Part shown: positions 1 through 8,442 of the stretch, in pieces | Layout of the letters: each line of letters begins with the position of its first letter | Position numbering within the stretch: the first letter of the stretch is position 1 | Assembly (NCBI RefSeq): GCF_001426925.1 | Contig: NZ_LMFR01000026.1 | Coordinates: 1 to 64,000, forward strand | Direction: 5' to 3' | Source of the DNA: Microbacterium sp. Root53 | Lineage (GTDB): Bacteria; Actinomycetota; Actinomycetes; Actinomycetales; Microbacteriaceae | Length of the DNA stretch: 64,000 nucleotides | Notes under the pieces: model-generated | What the model was told of the DNA's origin: nothing | Database searches by the model: none | Seen by the model: the letters and a program-made list of their open reading frames with translations, nothing else | Made by a program: the position numbers and the translations under genes

Positions 1-1
1 G

Positions 2-352
2 TGCGGGAACCCGCTCGACGTCGGCCGGGAACAGCGGCTGTTCACCCCGAAACAGCGCATCGCCCTCGCCGTCCGCGACGGCGGATGCATGTGGCACGGC
101 TGCGGCATGCCCGCCTCCTACTGCGAAGCCCACCACATCGACGAATGGGCCGCCCACGAGGGGCGCACCGACATCGATCGGGGCATCCTGCTGTGCAGGT
201 TCCATCACATGAACCTGCACCACCACGGCCACCGGATCACCCGAGAGCGGGGTGGGCCGTTCGTCCTGCACCCGCCCGGCGGGGAACCGGTTCCGCTGCA
301 TTCCAGATCACCGCTGCGGTGGCTCTGGGATCCGCCACCGCGCGCCGCCTGA
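2..352 (+). CDS. DUF222/HNH endonuclease, C-terminal fragment cut by window edge
   Basis: Only the last 116 codons are inside the window; the N-terminal part lies upstream. The visible part has the layout of the HNH domain found at the end of actinobacterial DUF222 proteins: an early Cys pair (GCGMPASYC), the AHHIDEW core whose histidines are expected to bind the metal and activate water, and a second LCRFHHMNLHHHGHRI block. Such proteins are often multicopy in Microbacteriaceae; their role is unsettled and a DNA nicking or defence role is inferred only from the fold. The reading frame is open from base 2 and ends at a TGA. Confidence in the family is high, in the function low. Confidence 0.85.
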   Translation, partial: CGNPLDVGREQRLFTPKQRIALAVRDGGCMWHGCGMPASYCEAHHIDEWAAHEGRTDIDRGILLCRFHHMNLHHHGHRITRERGGPFVLHPPGGEPVPLHSRSPLRWLWDPPPRAA

Positions 353-366
353 CGCAGGGCGGGCCG

Positions 367-765
367 TCAGTCGGCGGGGCGGCGCTCGGCGCGCTCGTCG
401 GCGGCGGTCGCAGGGTCGTCGAGCTCCGCGGTGCGCTTCTGCCAGGGCCAGCGGCCCGAGATCTCGAGCTCGAGGGACCAGCTGAGGAACGTCCGGATCA
501 CGACGATGATCGCCAGCACCGCGATGTTGTCGAGCGTCGGCTCGAGCGCGACCGTGCGGATGATGTCCGCGGCGACGAGCAGCTCCAGGCCGAGCAGGAT
601 GGAGCGGCCGAGGAACCGTCGGTACCGGTCGTAGACATCCGGCTCGCGGCGGAACAGGCGCCGGGTCGCGGACGCCGTGGCGGCCAGCGCGCCGAGCACG
701 ATCGCGACCACGCCCGCGGCATCCACCGCCTTGCCGACGGTCTCGATGATCTCCTGGAAGTCCAT
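367..765 (-). CDS. DUF1622 family membrane protein
   Basis: This 132-residue protein has an acidic amphipathic N-terminus, a first membrane segment around residues 15-33 (GVVAIVLGALAATASA), a basic loop rich in Arg and Tyr (RRLFRREPDVYDRYRRFLGR), and further hydrophobic segments around 54-74 and 81-95, then a charged cytoplasmic tail. That layout and the GRSILLGLELLVAADIIRTV stretch match the DUF1622 family of small integral membrane proteins, which has no established function. The ATG at 763-765 is preceded by a clear GAGGAGG ribosome binding site. It stands alone, convergent with the HNH gene and divergent from tRNA-Ser. Confidence 0.8.
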   Translation of the reverse strand: MDFQEIIETVGKAVDAAGVVAIVLGALAATASATRRLFRREPDVYDRYRRFLGRSILLGLELLVAADIIRTVALEPTLDNIAVLAIIVVIRTFLSWSLELEISGRWPWQKRTAELDDPATAADERAERRPAD

Positions 766-897
766 GGTGTCGCCTCCTCGTCGCGCCCAGCGTAGGAGCG
801 ACGCGGCGCCCTCGCGCGGGCCTCGACCGAGGGACGGGGCGTGGGGTAAGGGGACCGTCGGCTTCGGGCCCAGGGCCGCGTGATAAAGTCGCCCTTT

Positions 898-986
898 GGA
901 AGCGTGTCCGAGCGGCCGAAGGAGCATGGCTGGAATCCATGTAGGCGGGGTAACTCGTCTCGCAGGTTCAAATCCTGTCGCTTCCG
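898..986 (+). tRNA. tRNA-Ser(GGA)
   Basis: The acceptor strands GGAAGCG (898-904) and CGCTTCC (979-985) pair fully, the discriminator is G986, and the T arm holds GGTTCAAATCC. The anticodon arm is CATGG, loop CTGGAAT, CCATG, giving anticodon GGA. The long variable arm (GGCGGGGTAACTCGTC) is typical of a class II serine tRNA. CCA is not encoded. A likely -10 element, TAAAGT, sits at 884-889. Confidence 0.97.
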
Positions 987-990
987 CTCC

Positions 991-1025
991 GAAGCCCCGC
1001 ACCGATCTCGGTGCGGGGCTTCTTC
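991..1025 (+). terminator. Intrinsic terminator after tRNA-Ser
   Basis: A perfect 15-bp stem pairs GAAGCCCCGCACCGA (991-1005) with TCGGTGCGGGGCTTC (1008-1022) across a two-base loop and is followed by TTC. The T tract is short, as is common in high-GC actinobacteria. Confidence 0.85.
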
Positions 1026-1055
1026 GTCGCCGGGAGCCGCGGGGAGGCTTGGGCC

Positions 1056-1171
1056 GTTTCGACTCCGCTCGCTGGCGCTCGCTCCGCTCAACGACCGGGG
1101 GCGGGGTGGCGCTCGCTCCGCTCAACGACCGGGGGCGGGGTGGCGCTCGCTCCGCTCGACGACCGGGGGCG
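1056..1171. repeat. Family A palindromic repeat with three 34-nt tandem units
   Basis: GTTTCGACTCCGCTCG opens the element, followed by three tandem units that begin GGCGCTCGCTCCGCTCAACG at 1074, 1108 and 1142, a period of 34 nt. The third unit differs by A to G (CTCGACG). It ends flush against the stop codon of the transglutaminase gene (1172-1174, minus strand). The same words recur near 6.06, 8.3, 15.2, 20.6 and 57.9 kb. Confidence 0.85.
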
Positions 1172-3457
1172 TCAGTGACCCTGGACGCGGGGGCGCACGA
1201 GCAGCGAGCGCGGGATGAGCGAGGCCCGCAGCCGCTCGCGGCCGGCGGGCAGGAGCGCGACGCGGGTCTGCGAGAGGGCGCGCGCGAGGCCCGGCGCAGG
1301 CGGGGCGCCGTCGCGCGCGAAGCTCGCGCGCTCGATGCCGGCCACCAGCGGCGCCAGCGCCGAGGCCGGCACCCCGTGCTTGGTCGACAGCAGGTCCGCG
1401 AACGCGCGCGGCGAGTCGCTCTCGTCGACCGCGATGCCCGCGTCGATCGCGACATTCTGCAGCTCGCGCCAGGCCGCCACAGCGTCACCGCGGCGCGCGG
1501 CCGCGAGGCGCACGCTCCACCGCACCGCCCGCACCACGGCCGGCACGGCCAGCAGCACGAGCAGCCCCAGCGCGACGCCGAGACCGCGCACCAGCGCCCG
1601 CACGTCGAAGCCCGTCGCCTGCGTTCCCCCGCCCTCGATGTCGCCGCGGTCCACGTCGCGCGACACCGACGGCGTGGGCGTCGGCGCCGACGGATCGGTC
1701 GGGGCCGCCGACGGGCCCGCGCTCGGCGCCGCCTCCGAGCGCAGCAGCGTCGGGGTGCCGAGCGTCGCGGTCGGCTCGAACGGCACCCATCCGATGCCGT
1801 CCAGGTACGCCTCCGGCCACGCGTGCAGCTGCGAGCCCAGCACGGAGTACACGGTCTGGCCGTCCATCTGCTGGTCCGTCGCGACGCCCGGCAGGAAGCC
1901 CACCACGACCCGCGCCGGGATGCCGAGCGAGCGCGCCATCACCGCGAACGTCGACGCGAAGTGCACGCAGTACCCGCTGCGGACGTCCAGGAACCCCTGG
2001 ATCGCGTCCATCCCCGAGCCGTCGAAGCCCTCCTCGACCGGCGCCTCGAGCGAGTACCGGAACTCGCCGCCCCGGAACCAGGCCTGCATCGCGACCAGCG
2101 CGTCGTACGCGCTGCCCGAGCCCGCGGTCACCTCGCGCGCGATCGGTTCGACGAGCTCGGCGGCGCCATCCGGCAGCAGGAGCGACTCCTGCGCCATCCC
2201 GTCGTCCAGCGCGTGCCAGAACGCGCCGCCGCCCGTCGCGGGCACGGCCGCCTGCGCCTGCTCCCGGGTCGGCTGCGGCACCTGGGTGCGCACAACATAG
2301 GACTGCCCGAGCGAGGTCGTCGAGTCGCTGCGGACCGTGCGGTTGAACGGGTTCGCCGACCACGCCCCCACCGCGCCCCTGACCTCCACCGCCGGGTACG
2401 GCACCGGCAGGTACTCGCTCGTCAGGCGCGTGATCTCGATCGTCGTGGTCGCCTCGACCGCCTCGGCAGTCGACTCCACCGGGCCGAACGACAGCTCGTT
2501 GCGGCCCGCGCCGTCCGGCTGCCACGTCCGCCCGTTGAACGCCGTCAGCGTCGCGACCCGCAGGTACGGCGCGCCGCCGGTGGCGTCGGTGCTCAGCCGC
2601 AGCACCTCGACGTCCGCGGGTCGGCGCAGGTCGTCGCCCAGGTCGAGCGATGCCGAGATCGTCGCGGTGCGGCCCACGCCGCCGCCGATGGGGGTGCCCA
2701 GCGGCGCGGACGGCGCGACGATCACGGCCGCGACGAGCGAGCCGACGCCCAGCACCGCCGCCCACATCGAGGCCACCGGGCCCGCCTCCATGCCGGGCCG
2801 CCGCGCGCGCAGCTCGGCGCGGGCGAGCCACAGGATCGCCGCCGTCAGGATGACCGCCGCGACCAGGTCGGGATCGCCCGGCACAGCGAGCTGCGGGATC
2901 ACGAACACCGTGATCAGCACGATCGCCGCGAGCAGCGGCAGGCGCGTGGCGCGCACGATATGCCCGACGAAGAATGCGAGCAGGCCGCCCGCCGCGATCA
3001 GCACCCAGCTGAGCGCCCGGCTCGGCTCCATGGGGGCGACGCCCTCGACGATCTCGACGCTGACGTCCGCGAACAGGCGCGGCAGGTCGCGCACCAGGTC
3101 GACGGTCGGGATCACCCCCAGCACGGCCTCGTCGTGCCGCAGCGCGTACGTCGCGCCCAGCACCCACGCCAGCAGCTCGGCGATCGCAGCCAGCACCCGG
3201 GGCACGCCGACGCGACGCAGCAGCCACCCCGTGAGCAGCACGACCGCGATCAGCAGGATGGCGCCCCACAGCCACGTGGGAACGAGGAGGCGCCCGATCG
3301 GCAGCATGGCCGCGATCGTGCCGACGCCCGCGCCGAGCGTCATCGACAGGTCGCCGCGCAGCCCCCGCACCGGCGGCGTCGGATCGAGCGGGTACGTCCA
3401 GGGGCCGTGCCCCGAGGGCGGGGGAGCGGTGCGGTGCGGGGCCTCAAGGACGGCCAT
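1172..3457 (-). CDS. TgpA-like membrane transglutaminase
   Basis: A 761-residue membrane protein. After a Pro-rich start come about six membrane segments (roughly residues 40-260, the DUF3488/TgpA_N region), then an extracytoplasmic transglutaminase-like core with the catalytic Cys in RSGYCVHFASTFAVMARSLG, the His in QLHAWPEAYLD, and Asp/Glu in the following GWVPFEPT. A Pro/Ser/Thr-rich linker leads to another membrane helix (VALGLLVLLAVPAVVRAV) and a C-terminal DUF4129-like cytoplasmic domain. It overlaps the upstream DUF58 gene by 14 nt and forms an operon with DUF58 and MoxR, a widespread arrangement. The substrate is unknown; a cell-envelope protease or amidase role is a family-level inference. 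A family A repeat abuts the stop codon. Confidence 0.9.
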   Translation of the reverse strand: MAVLEAPHRTAPPPSGHGPWTYPLDPTPPVRGLRGDLSMTLGAGVGTIAAMLPIGRLLVPTWLWGAILLIAVVLLTGWLLRRVGVPRVLAAIAELLAWVLGATYALRHDEAVLGVIPTVDLVRDLPRLFADVSVEIVEGVAPMEPSRALSWVLIAAGGLLAFFVGHIVRATRLPLLAAIVLITVFVIPQLAVPGDPDLVAAVILTAAILWLARAELRARRPGMEAGPVASMWAAVLGVGSLVAAVIVAPSAPLGTPIGGGVGRTATISASLDLGDDLRRPADVEVLRLSTDATGGAPYLRVATLTAFNGRTWQPDGAGRNELSFGPVESTAEAVEATTTIEITRLTSEYLPVPYPAVEVRGAVGAWSANPFNRTVRSDSTTSLGQSYVVRTQVPQPTREQAQAAVPATGGGAFWHALDDGMAQESLLLPDGAAELVEPIAREVTAGSGSAYDALVAMQAWFRGGEFRYSLEAPVEEGFDGSGMDAIQGFLDVRSGYCVHFASTFAVMARSLGIPARVVVGFLPGVATDQQMDGQTVYSVLGSQLHAWPEAYLDGIGWVPFEPTATLGTPTLLRSEAAPSAGPSAAPTDPSAPTPTPSVSRDVDRGDIEGGGTQATGFDVRALVRGLGVALGLLVLLAVPAVVRAVRWSVRLAAARRGDAVAAWRELQNVAIDAGIAVDESDSPRAFADLLSTKHGVPASALAPLVAGIERASFARDGAPPAPGLARALSQTRVALLPAGRERLRASLIPRSLLVRPRVQGH

Positions 3458-4820
3458 GGCCGGCCCCCGCTCCCGAGTCCAGGCGGAGGTCGAATGCGTC
3501 CGCCGCGAACGCGCGGGACCCGAACGCGGGTGTGTCGTCGTGGGGCCGCGTGGCCGCGAGCCATCCCGCCTCGATGTCGGTCCCGAGCCGCGCGGCGTGC
3601 CAGCCCTGCCGGGCCGCCCGCTCGAGCGCGTCGCCCCGCGGGTCGACGCTCAGCAGCACCGCGCGCGAGGCCTGCGTCGCGACGGGCGCGAGCCCGGCGA
3701 CGTCCTCGCCCGTGAGGCGGCCCGTCACGAGGATCACGGGCGCCGACGCCCAGTTGCCGATGCCGGTCGGCAGGCGGTCGAGCGTGTCCTCGCCGCGCGG
3801 GCCCACCGAGGCGAACGTGACGAGCAGCTCGCGCCGGTCGTCCTGCGTCTCGACGAGCGAGATGGGCGCGCCGTCGCTGTCCATCACCTCGACGGCATAC
3901 CCGTCGCGCACCAGGCTCCACGTCGCCGACACCACGAGCGTCACGGCCGCCTCGAATCCCTCGTCGTCGCCGCGCGCAGCATCCGGGCTCCATCGGCGCG
4001 CGCCCCGGTCGAACACCACGATCGCGCGCGGGGTCGTCTCGCGCTCCTCCTCGCGCACCATGAACGAGCCGTGGTGCGCCGACGCGCGCCAGTGGATGCG
4101 CCGCATCGAGTCGCTAGGGGCGTACGGCCGCGGGATGAGGTTGTCGGCCCCCTGCCCGTGCCGGTCGGTGGTCGCCTGCGCGCCGCCGGTCGCGCCCGGT
4201 GCGCCGGGCAGCGCGCGCAGCGGCACCACCGCGGGCACGATCGTCACGGGCGTCCGTCCGCCCGCGCTCGCACGTCGCCGGGCGAGCCCGAACGGGTCGA
4301 TCGCCGCGGTCTCGAGCGGGCCGATCGCGTGCCGGCCCCGCTTCATGCCCATCACGGCATAGGACACCGGCAGAACGCCGCGCCCGCCGGGCGGCAGATC
4401 GCCGATCGGGCCGTTCGGCTCGTCCTCCGTCACGACCGCGCGCAGGGCCGGCGGCAGCGCGTCGTGCCAGCGCCCGCCCGGCACGGGCCGCGTCGACAGC
4501 ACGAGCACCGCGCGCACCTGCGAGATGCCGCCGACGCTCGCGACGTCCGTCGACAGCGTGCGCTCCACATCCGTCACCCGGCCCGCGAGGCGCAGCGTCA
4601 CGAACGCCGCGGTCGTAAGCAGCATCAGCGTCAGGCCGAACACCACCAGCTCGATCCGCCCCAGCGTGTTGGCCGCGACCAGCAGCCCGACGCCCAGGAG
4701 CACGGCGGCGAGCCCGCGGGCGGTCAGCGGCGCGCGGCTCAGCGCGCGGACGCCCGGTGCGGGTGCGCCCGCGCGGGGCGCGGCGCCGCCCCGCGCGCGC
4801 GAGGACGACCGGCCGGACAT
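3444..4820 (-). CDS. DUF58 domain protein (MoxR partner)
   Basis: 458 residues. A basic Ala/Arg/Pro-rich N-terminus is followed by two close membrane helices (GLAAVLLGVGLLVAANTLG and LVVFGLTLMLLTTAAFVTL, residues about 33-80), then a soluble region ending in the DUF58 signature IPRPYAPSDSMRRIHWRASA and a von Willebrand A-like part (EERETTPRAIVVFDRG). The product probably sits in the membrane with its bulk in the cytoplasm and works with the MoxR ATPase. The start lies 4 nt after the moxR stop on the minus strand, so translation is probably coupled. Function beyond the MoxR-DUF58-transglutaminase association is not established. Confidence 0.88.
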   Translation of the reverse strand: MSGRSSSRARGGAAPRAGAPAPGVRALSRAPLTARGLAAVLLGVGLLVAANTLGRIELVVFGLTLMLLTTAAFVTLRLAGRVTDVERTLSTDVASVGGISQVRAVLVLSTRPVPGGRWHDALPPALRAVVTEDEPNGPIGDLPPGGRGVLPVSYAVMGMKRGRHAIGPLETAAIDPFGLARRRASAGGRTPVTIVPAVVPLRALPGAPGATGGAQATTDRHGQGADNLIPRPYAPSDSMRRIHWRASAHHGSFMVREEERETTPRAIVVFDRGARRWSPDAARGDDEGFEAAVTLVVSATWSLVRDGYAVEVMDSDGAPISLVETQDDRRELLVTFASVGPRGEDTLDRLPTGIGNWASAPVILVTGRLTGEDVAGLAPVATQASRAVLLSVDPRGDALERAARQGWHAARLGTDIEAGWLAATRPHDDTPAFGSRAFAADAFDLRLDSGAGAGHGRP

Positions 4821-4824
4821 CGCG

Positions 4825-5796
4825 TCACCGCACGGCCAGAGGCACGCGCACCGATCCCGCGATCCGCTCCAGGATCTGCGGCACCGGGTCGCTCGCGCGG
4901 TGCACGCCGGCGGCGCTCCGCGTGGGGATGAGGCGATGCGCGAGCACCGGCTCGAGCAGCGCCGTGACGTCGTCGGGGATCACGAAGTCGCGCCCGTCGA
5001 GCGCGGCCCACACCTTCGCGGCCCGCACCAGCTGCAGCGTGGCACGCGGGCTCGCACCCAGGCGCAGGTCGGGGTGCACGCGCGTCGCCTGCGCGAGCGC
5101 CACGGCGTACTCCTCCATCACGGGCGCGACGTGCACCGCGCGCGCGAAGCGGATCAGCTCGCTGACCTCCTCGACCGTGACCACCGGCCGCACCGCCGCG
5201 AGCGGGTTCTCGGTGTCGCGCTGGCGCAGCATGAGCGCCTCGGCCGCCGCGTCGGGGTAGCCCATCGAGATGCGCAGGATGAACCGGTCGCGCTGCGCCT
5301 CGGGCAGGGGATAGGTGCCCTCCATCTCGAGCGGATTCTGGGTCGCGACCACGAGGAACGGATCCGGCAGTCGGTGCGACGTGCCGTCGACCGTGACCTG
5401 ACGCTCCTCCATCGCCTCCAGCAGCGCCGACTGCGTCTTGGGGGAGGAGCGGTTGATCTCATCGGCGATCACGATGTTCGCGAACACCGCGCCCGGCGTG
5501 AACGAGAACTCCCGCGACGCCGGGTTGAACACCGACACGCCCGTCACGTCGCTCGGGAGCAGATCGGGAGTGAACTGGATGCGCCGCACCCGCGCCTGGA
5601 TCGACGCCGCCAGCGCCCGCGCCAGCACAGTCTTGCCGACGCCCGGCACGTCCTCGATCAGCAGGTGCCCCTCGGCCAGCAGCGCCACGAGCGCGCTGCG
5701 CACCGCCTGCGGCTTCCCGTCGATCACCGACGACACGGATCGGATGATCCCGTCCGTCGCGTGCTGGAACCGCTCGGGGGACATGGGCTCGGTCAC
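4825..5796 (-). CDS. MoxR family AAA+ ATPase
   Basis: 323 residues with all AAA+ MoxR hallmarks: Walker A in EDVPGVGKTVLARALA, Walker B plus sensor in IVIADEINRSSPKTQSALLE, the family-typical EAMEERQVTVDG, an Arg finger region (LPEAQRDRFILR) and the C-terminal lid (GASPRATLQLVRAAK). Full length for the family. GTG start at 5796 with GAGGAG about 8 nt upstream; a second possible start is the ATG four codons later. First gene of the operon with DUF58 and TgpA. MoxR ATPases act as chaperone-like assembly factors for their partners; the specific client here is unknown. Divergent from the SRP RNA. Confidence 0.93.
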   Translation of the reverse strand: MTEPMSPERFQHATDGIIRSVSSVIDGKPQAVRSALVALLAEGHLLIEDVPGVGKTVLARALAASIQARVRRIQFTPDLLPSDVTGVSVFNPASREFSFTPGAVFANIVIADEINRSSPKTQSALLEAMEERQVTVDGTSHRLPDPFLVVATQNPLEMEGTYPLPEAQRDRFILRISMGYPDAAAEALMLRQRDTENPLAAVRPVVTVEEVSELIRFARAVHVAPVMEEYAVALAQATRVHPDLRLGASPRATLQLVRAAKVWAALDGRDFVIPDDVTALLEPVLAHRLIPTRSAAGVHRASDPVPQILERIAGSVRVPLAVR

Positions 5797-5824
5797 CGGC
5801 GACTCCTCGGTTCGGGGATTCAGT

Positions 5825-5830
5825 TAGACT
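5825..5830 (+). promoter_or_regulatory. -10 element of the SRP RNA gene (TAGACT)
   Basis: TAGACT lies 5-10 nt upstream of the predicted RNA 5' end. The same hexamer precedes tRNA-Pro, mqo and the candidate small RNA at 57.5 kb. No convincing -35 is visible. Confidence 0.6.
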
Positions 5831-5834
5831 GGGG

Positions 5835-5928
5835 ACAGCTCTCCGCGTGGCGACATCCAGGCCAACTCCCCCAGGACGGAAACGTAGCAAGGGTAACCGG
5901 GCTCTGTCGGGTACGCGGAGAGTCTTTT
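5835..5928 (+). ncRNA. ffs: Signal recognition particle RNA (small bacterial type)
   Basis: The terminal stem pairs CTCTCCGCGT (5839-5848) with ACGCGGAGAG (5913-5922). Between them lies the conserved SRP apical domain, with CCAGGACGGAAACG (5871-5884) and GTAGCAAGGGTAACCGGG (5885-5902), which provide the GGAA tetraloop and the asymmetric internal loop bound by Ffh. A T-rich run (TCTTTTCTTTTT) follows and can act as terminator. In many bacteria ffs lies next to dnaX; here dnaX is 8 kb downstream on the same strand. Ends are approximate. Confidence 0.93.
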
Positions 5929-5929
5929 C

Positions 5930-5990
5930 TTTTTAGAAGCGGTCTCACGTGTTCGGGCGCCCGCTTCGCTCGCACGACTGTCGATGTGGA
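5930..5990. repeat. Family B repeat fragment after the SRP RNA
   Basis: TTTTTAGAAGCGGTCTCACG followed by CGGGCGCCCGCTTCGCTCGC and ACGACTGT resembles the start and end of the longer family B elements near 25.3, 46.8 and 57.7 kb. It begins in the T tract of the ffs terminator. Confidence 0.6.
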
Positions 5991-6055
5991 TGGTCGGTGC
6001 TCGCTGCTCGGTGCTCGGTGCTCGGTGCTCGGGGGTGGGGCCGGTGGCGGTTTGG

Positions 6056-6145
6056 GGGTTTCGACTCCCTCGCTGGCGCTCGGTCGCTCAACCAGCACAG
6101 GGGGAGCTGGCGCTCGGTCGCTGAACCTGCTCGGGGTCAAGCCCC
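6056..6145. repeat. Family A repeat copy, with a preceding 7-nt tandem run
   Basis: GGGTTTCGACTCCCTCGCTG, GGCGCTCGGTCGCTCAACCA and a second partial unit GGCGCTCGGTCGCTGAACC form a degenerate family A element before pta. Just upstream, about 6004-6032, GCTCGGT is repeated four times in tandem. No gene is visible in 5930-6179. Confidence 0.7.
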
Positions 6146-6167
6146 GCCTCCACGATGGATGCGCGCA

Positions 6168-6173
6168 TAGGCT
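6168..6173 (+). promoter_or_regulatory. Leaderless -10 element of pta (TAGGCT)
   Basis: TAGGCT ends 6 nt before the GTG at 6180 and there is no Shine-Dalgarno sequence, so transcription probably starts at or next to the start codon. Confidence 0.6.
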
Positions 6174-6179
6174 GGGCGC

Positions 6180-8288
6180 GTGGCGAGGAGCATCTACATC
6201 ACCTCCGCGGAGGGGCACTCCGGCAAGTCCACCGTGGCGCTGGGCGTGCTCGACGCGCTCAGCCGGGCGACGCCGAGGGTGGGGGTGTTCCGGCCCATCG
6301 CGCGGTCGACCGCCGAGCGCGACTACGTCCTCGAGATGCTGCTCGGTCACGACGGCGTCGACCTCGACTACGACGAGTGCGTGGGCGTCACGTACGACGA
6401 CGTGCGCGCCGATCCGGATGCCGCGCTCGCCACGATCGTCGGGCGGTTCAAGGCCGTCGAGGCGCAGTGCGACGCGGTGGTCGTGGTCGGAACCGACTAC
6501 ACCGACGTCGGCAGCCCCGCCGAGCTCGCCTACAACGCCCGCGTCGCCGCGAATCTCGGCACGCCGGTCCTGCTCGTGCTGGGCGGCCGCGCGCACCAGG
6601 GGCAGGCCGAGCAGCTCGGCACCACGACTCCGCGCACGCCCGAGGAGATGGCGCAGATCGCGCGCCTGGCGATCCCCGAGCTGCGGCGCGGCCGCGCCGA
6701 GCTCGCCGCCACGGTGGTCAACCGCGCCGACCCCGAGCACCTCGACGACATCGTCGCCCAGGTGGCGCAGGCCGTGGGCGCCGGGCCGGTCTGGGCCCTG
6801 CCCGAGGACCGCCTGCTCGTGGCGCCCTCCATGGCGGACATCCTGCGCGCGGTCGACGGCACCCTGCTGAAGGGGGACGACCAGCTGCTCACGCGCGAGG
6901 CGCTGGGCGTCGTGATCGCCGGCATGTCGATGGTCAACGTGCTGCCGCGCCTCGCCGAGAGCGCGGTCGTGGTCATCCCCGCCGACCGCACCGAGGTGCT
7001 GGTCGCGGCGCTGCTCGCGAACCAGTCGGGCACGTTCCCGTCGCTGGCGGGCATCATCCTGAACGGGCCGTTCCCGATCCCGGACGACGTGCTGCGCCTG
7101 ATCGACGGCCTCGGATCCACCCTGCCGATCGTGACCACCGACCTCGGCACGTACGACACCGCGGTGCGCGTGATGTCGACGCGCGGGCGCGCGACCGGAT
7201 CCGGCCGGCGCTACGACACGGCCCTCGCGCTGTTCGAGAAGCACGTCGACATCGCCGAGCTCACGCGCGTGCTGGGCGTCGCCCGTGCGACCGTCGTGAC
7301 GCCCCTGATGTTCGAGTACGGCCTGCTCGAGCGCGCCCGCGCCGACCGCCGCCACATCGTGCTGCCGGAGGGCGGCGACGACCGCGTGCTGCGCGCGGCT
7401 GCGTCGCTGCTCAAGCGCGAGGTGGCCGAGCTGACCATCCTCGGCGACCCCGGCGCGATCGCCGCCCGCGCGACCGAGCTGGGCCTCGACCTGGGCGACG
7501 CGCACCTGGTCAGCCCGTTCGACCCGGAACTCGTCGAGCGCTTCGCCACCGAGTACGCGCGGCTGCGCGCGCACAAGGGCGTCACGTACGAGAAGGCCGC
7601 CGACACCGTCACGGACGTGTCGTACTTCGGCACGATGATGGTGCACCTGGGCCTGGCCGACGGCATGGTGTCGGGTGCCGCCCACACGACCGCGCACACG
7701 ATCCGCCCGGCGTTCGAGATCATCAAGACCAAGCCGGGGGTGTCGGTCGTCTCGAGCGTCTTCCTGATGGCGCTCGCCGACCGCGTGCTGGTCTACGGCG
7801 ACTGCGCCGTGATCCCCGACCCGACGGCCGAGCAGCTCGCCGACATCGCGATCTCGTCGGCCGCCACGGCCGCGCAGTTCGGGGTCGAGCCGCGCGTCGC
7901 GATGCTGTCGTACTCGACCGGCGAGTCCGGATCGGGCGCGGATGTCGACAAGGTGCGCCTCGCGACCCAGCTGGCCCGCGAGCGCGCGCCCGAGCTGCCG
8001 ATCGAGGGACCCATCCAGTACGACGCCGCCGCCGACGCGGCGGTCGCGAAGGCCAAGCTGCCGCAGTCCGCGGTCGCGGGCCGCGCGACGGTGTTCGTGT
8101 TCCCCGACCTCAACACCGGAAACAACACGTACAAGGCCGTGCAGCGCTCGGCGGGCGCCGTCGCGATCGGACCCGTGCTGCAGGGCCTCAACAAGCCGAT
8201 CAACGACCTGTCGCGCGGCGCGCTCGTGCAGGACATCGTCAACACGGTCGCGATCACCGCGATCCAGGCGCAGGGGAGCGCTTCGTGA
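6180..8288 (+). CDS. pta: Phosphate acetyltransferase
   Basis: 702 residues, the length of long Pta enzymes, which interconvert acetyl-CoA and acetyl phosphate. The N-terminal third is a BioD-like P-loop domain (SIYITSAEGHSGKSTVALG), the middle a DRTGG domain (GDDQLLTREALGVVIAGMSM), and the C-terminal half the catalytic PTA_PTB domain, with HIVLPEGGDDRVLRAA, DGMVSGAAHTTAHTIRP, MLSYSTGESGSG and VFPDLNTGNNTYKAVQRS. GTG start chosen for the TAGGCT element and because the P-loop strand begins immediately. Pta acts with AckA downstream. Odd feature: the last codons and TGA stop lie in a family A repeat that separates pta from ackA. Confidence 0.96.
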   Translation: MARSIYITSAEGHSGKSTVALGVLDALSRATPRVGVFRPIARSTAERDYVLEMLLGHDGVDLDYDECVGVTYDDVRADPDAALATIVGRFKAVEAQCDAVVVVGTDYTDVGSPAELAYNARVAANLGTPVLLVLGGRAHQGQAEQLGTTTPRTPEEMAQIARLAIPELRRGRAELAATVVNRADPEHLDDIVAQVAQAVGAGPVWALPEDRLLVAPSMADILRAVDGTLLKGDDQLLTREALGVVIAGMSMVNVLPRLAESAVVVIPADRTEVLVAALLANQSGTFPSLAGIILNGPFPIPDDVLRLIDGLGSTLPIVTTDLGTYDTAVRVMSTRGRATGSGRRYDTALALFEKHVDIAELTRVLGVARATVVTPLMFEYGLLERARADRRHIVLPEGGDDRVLRAAASLLKREVAELTILGDPGAIAARATELGLDLGDAHLVSPFDPELVERFATEYARLRAHKGVTYEKAADTVTDVSYFGTMMVHLGLADGMVSGAAHTTAHTIRPAFEIIKTKPGVSVVSSVFLMALADRVLVYGDCAVIPDPTAEQLADIAISSAATAAQFGVEPRVAMLSYSTGESGSGADVDKVRLATQLARERAPELPIEGPIQYDAAADAAVAKAKLPQSAVAGRATVFVFPDLNTGNNTYKAVQRSAGAVAIGPVLQGLNKPINDLSRGALVQDIVNTVAITAIQAQGSAS

Positions 8289-8424
8289 CGTTTCGACTCC
8301 GTTCGCTGGCGCTCACTCCGCTCAACGACCGGGGGGTGGTGAGTGCCATGGGGAGCTTCGTGACGTTTCGACTCGGTCGCTTCGCTCCCTCGCTCAACGA
8401 GCACGGGATGGACAACGACCGGGA
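8270..8424. repeat. Two family A repeat copies between pta and ackA
   Basis: Two copies start with nearly the same words, CTTCGTGACGTTTCGACTCC (8280) and CTTCGTGACGTTTCGACTCG (8356), and each ends in CTCAACGA followed by an ACGACCGGG-like tail. The first copy supplies the TGA of pta. The intergenic distance is thereby stretched to about 154 nt in what is normally a tight pair. Confidence 0.8.
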
Positions 8425-8442
8425 AATCGTGAGGAGCCGCGC

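Noticed and set aside
1056-1171. The 34-nt tandem units as a possible CRISPR array
   Set aside because: Units are contiguous and nearly identical with no unique spacers, and there are no cas genes.
896-3715. A 939-codon open frame on the plus strand across the transglutaminase gene, and other very long antisense frames (for example 5820-7697 and 17957-20410 minus)
   Set aside because: They are extremely Arg/Ala/Pro/His-rich with no recognisable domains and lie opposite genes with clear conserved motifs; long shadow frames are expected at this GC content.
6004-6032. Four tandem GCTCGGT heptamers
   Set aside because: Too short and too close to background composition for a separate claim; noted within the repeat entry.
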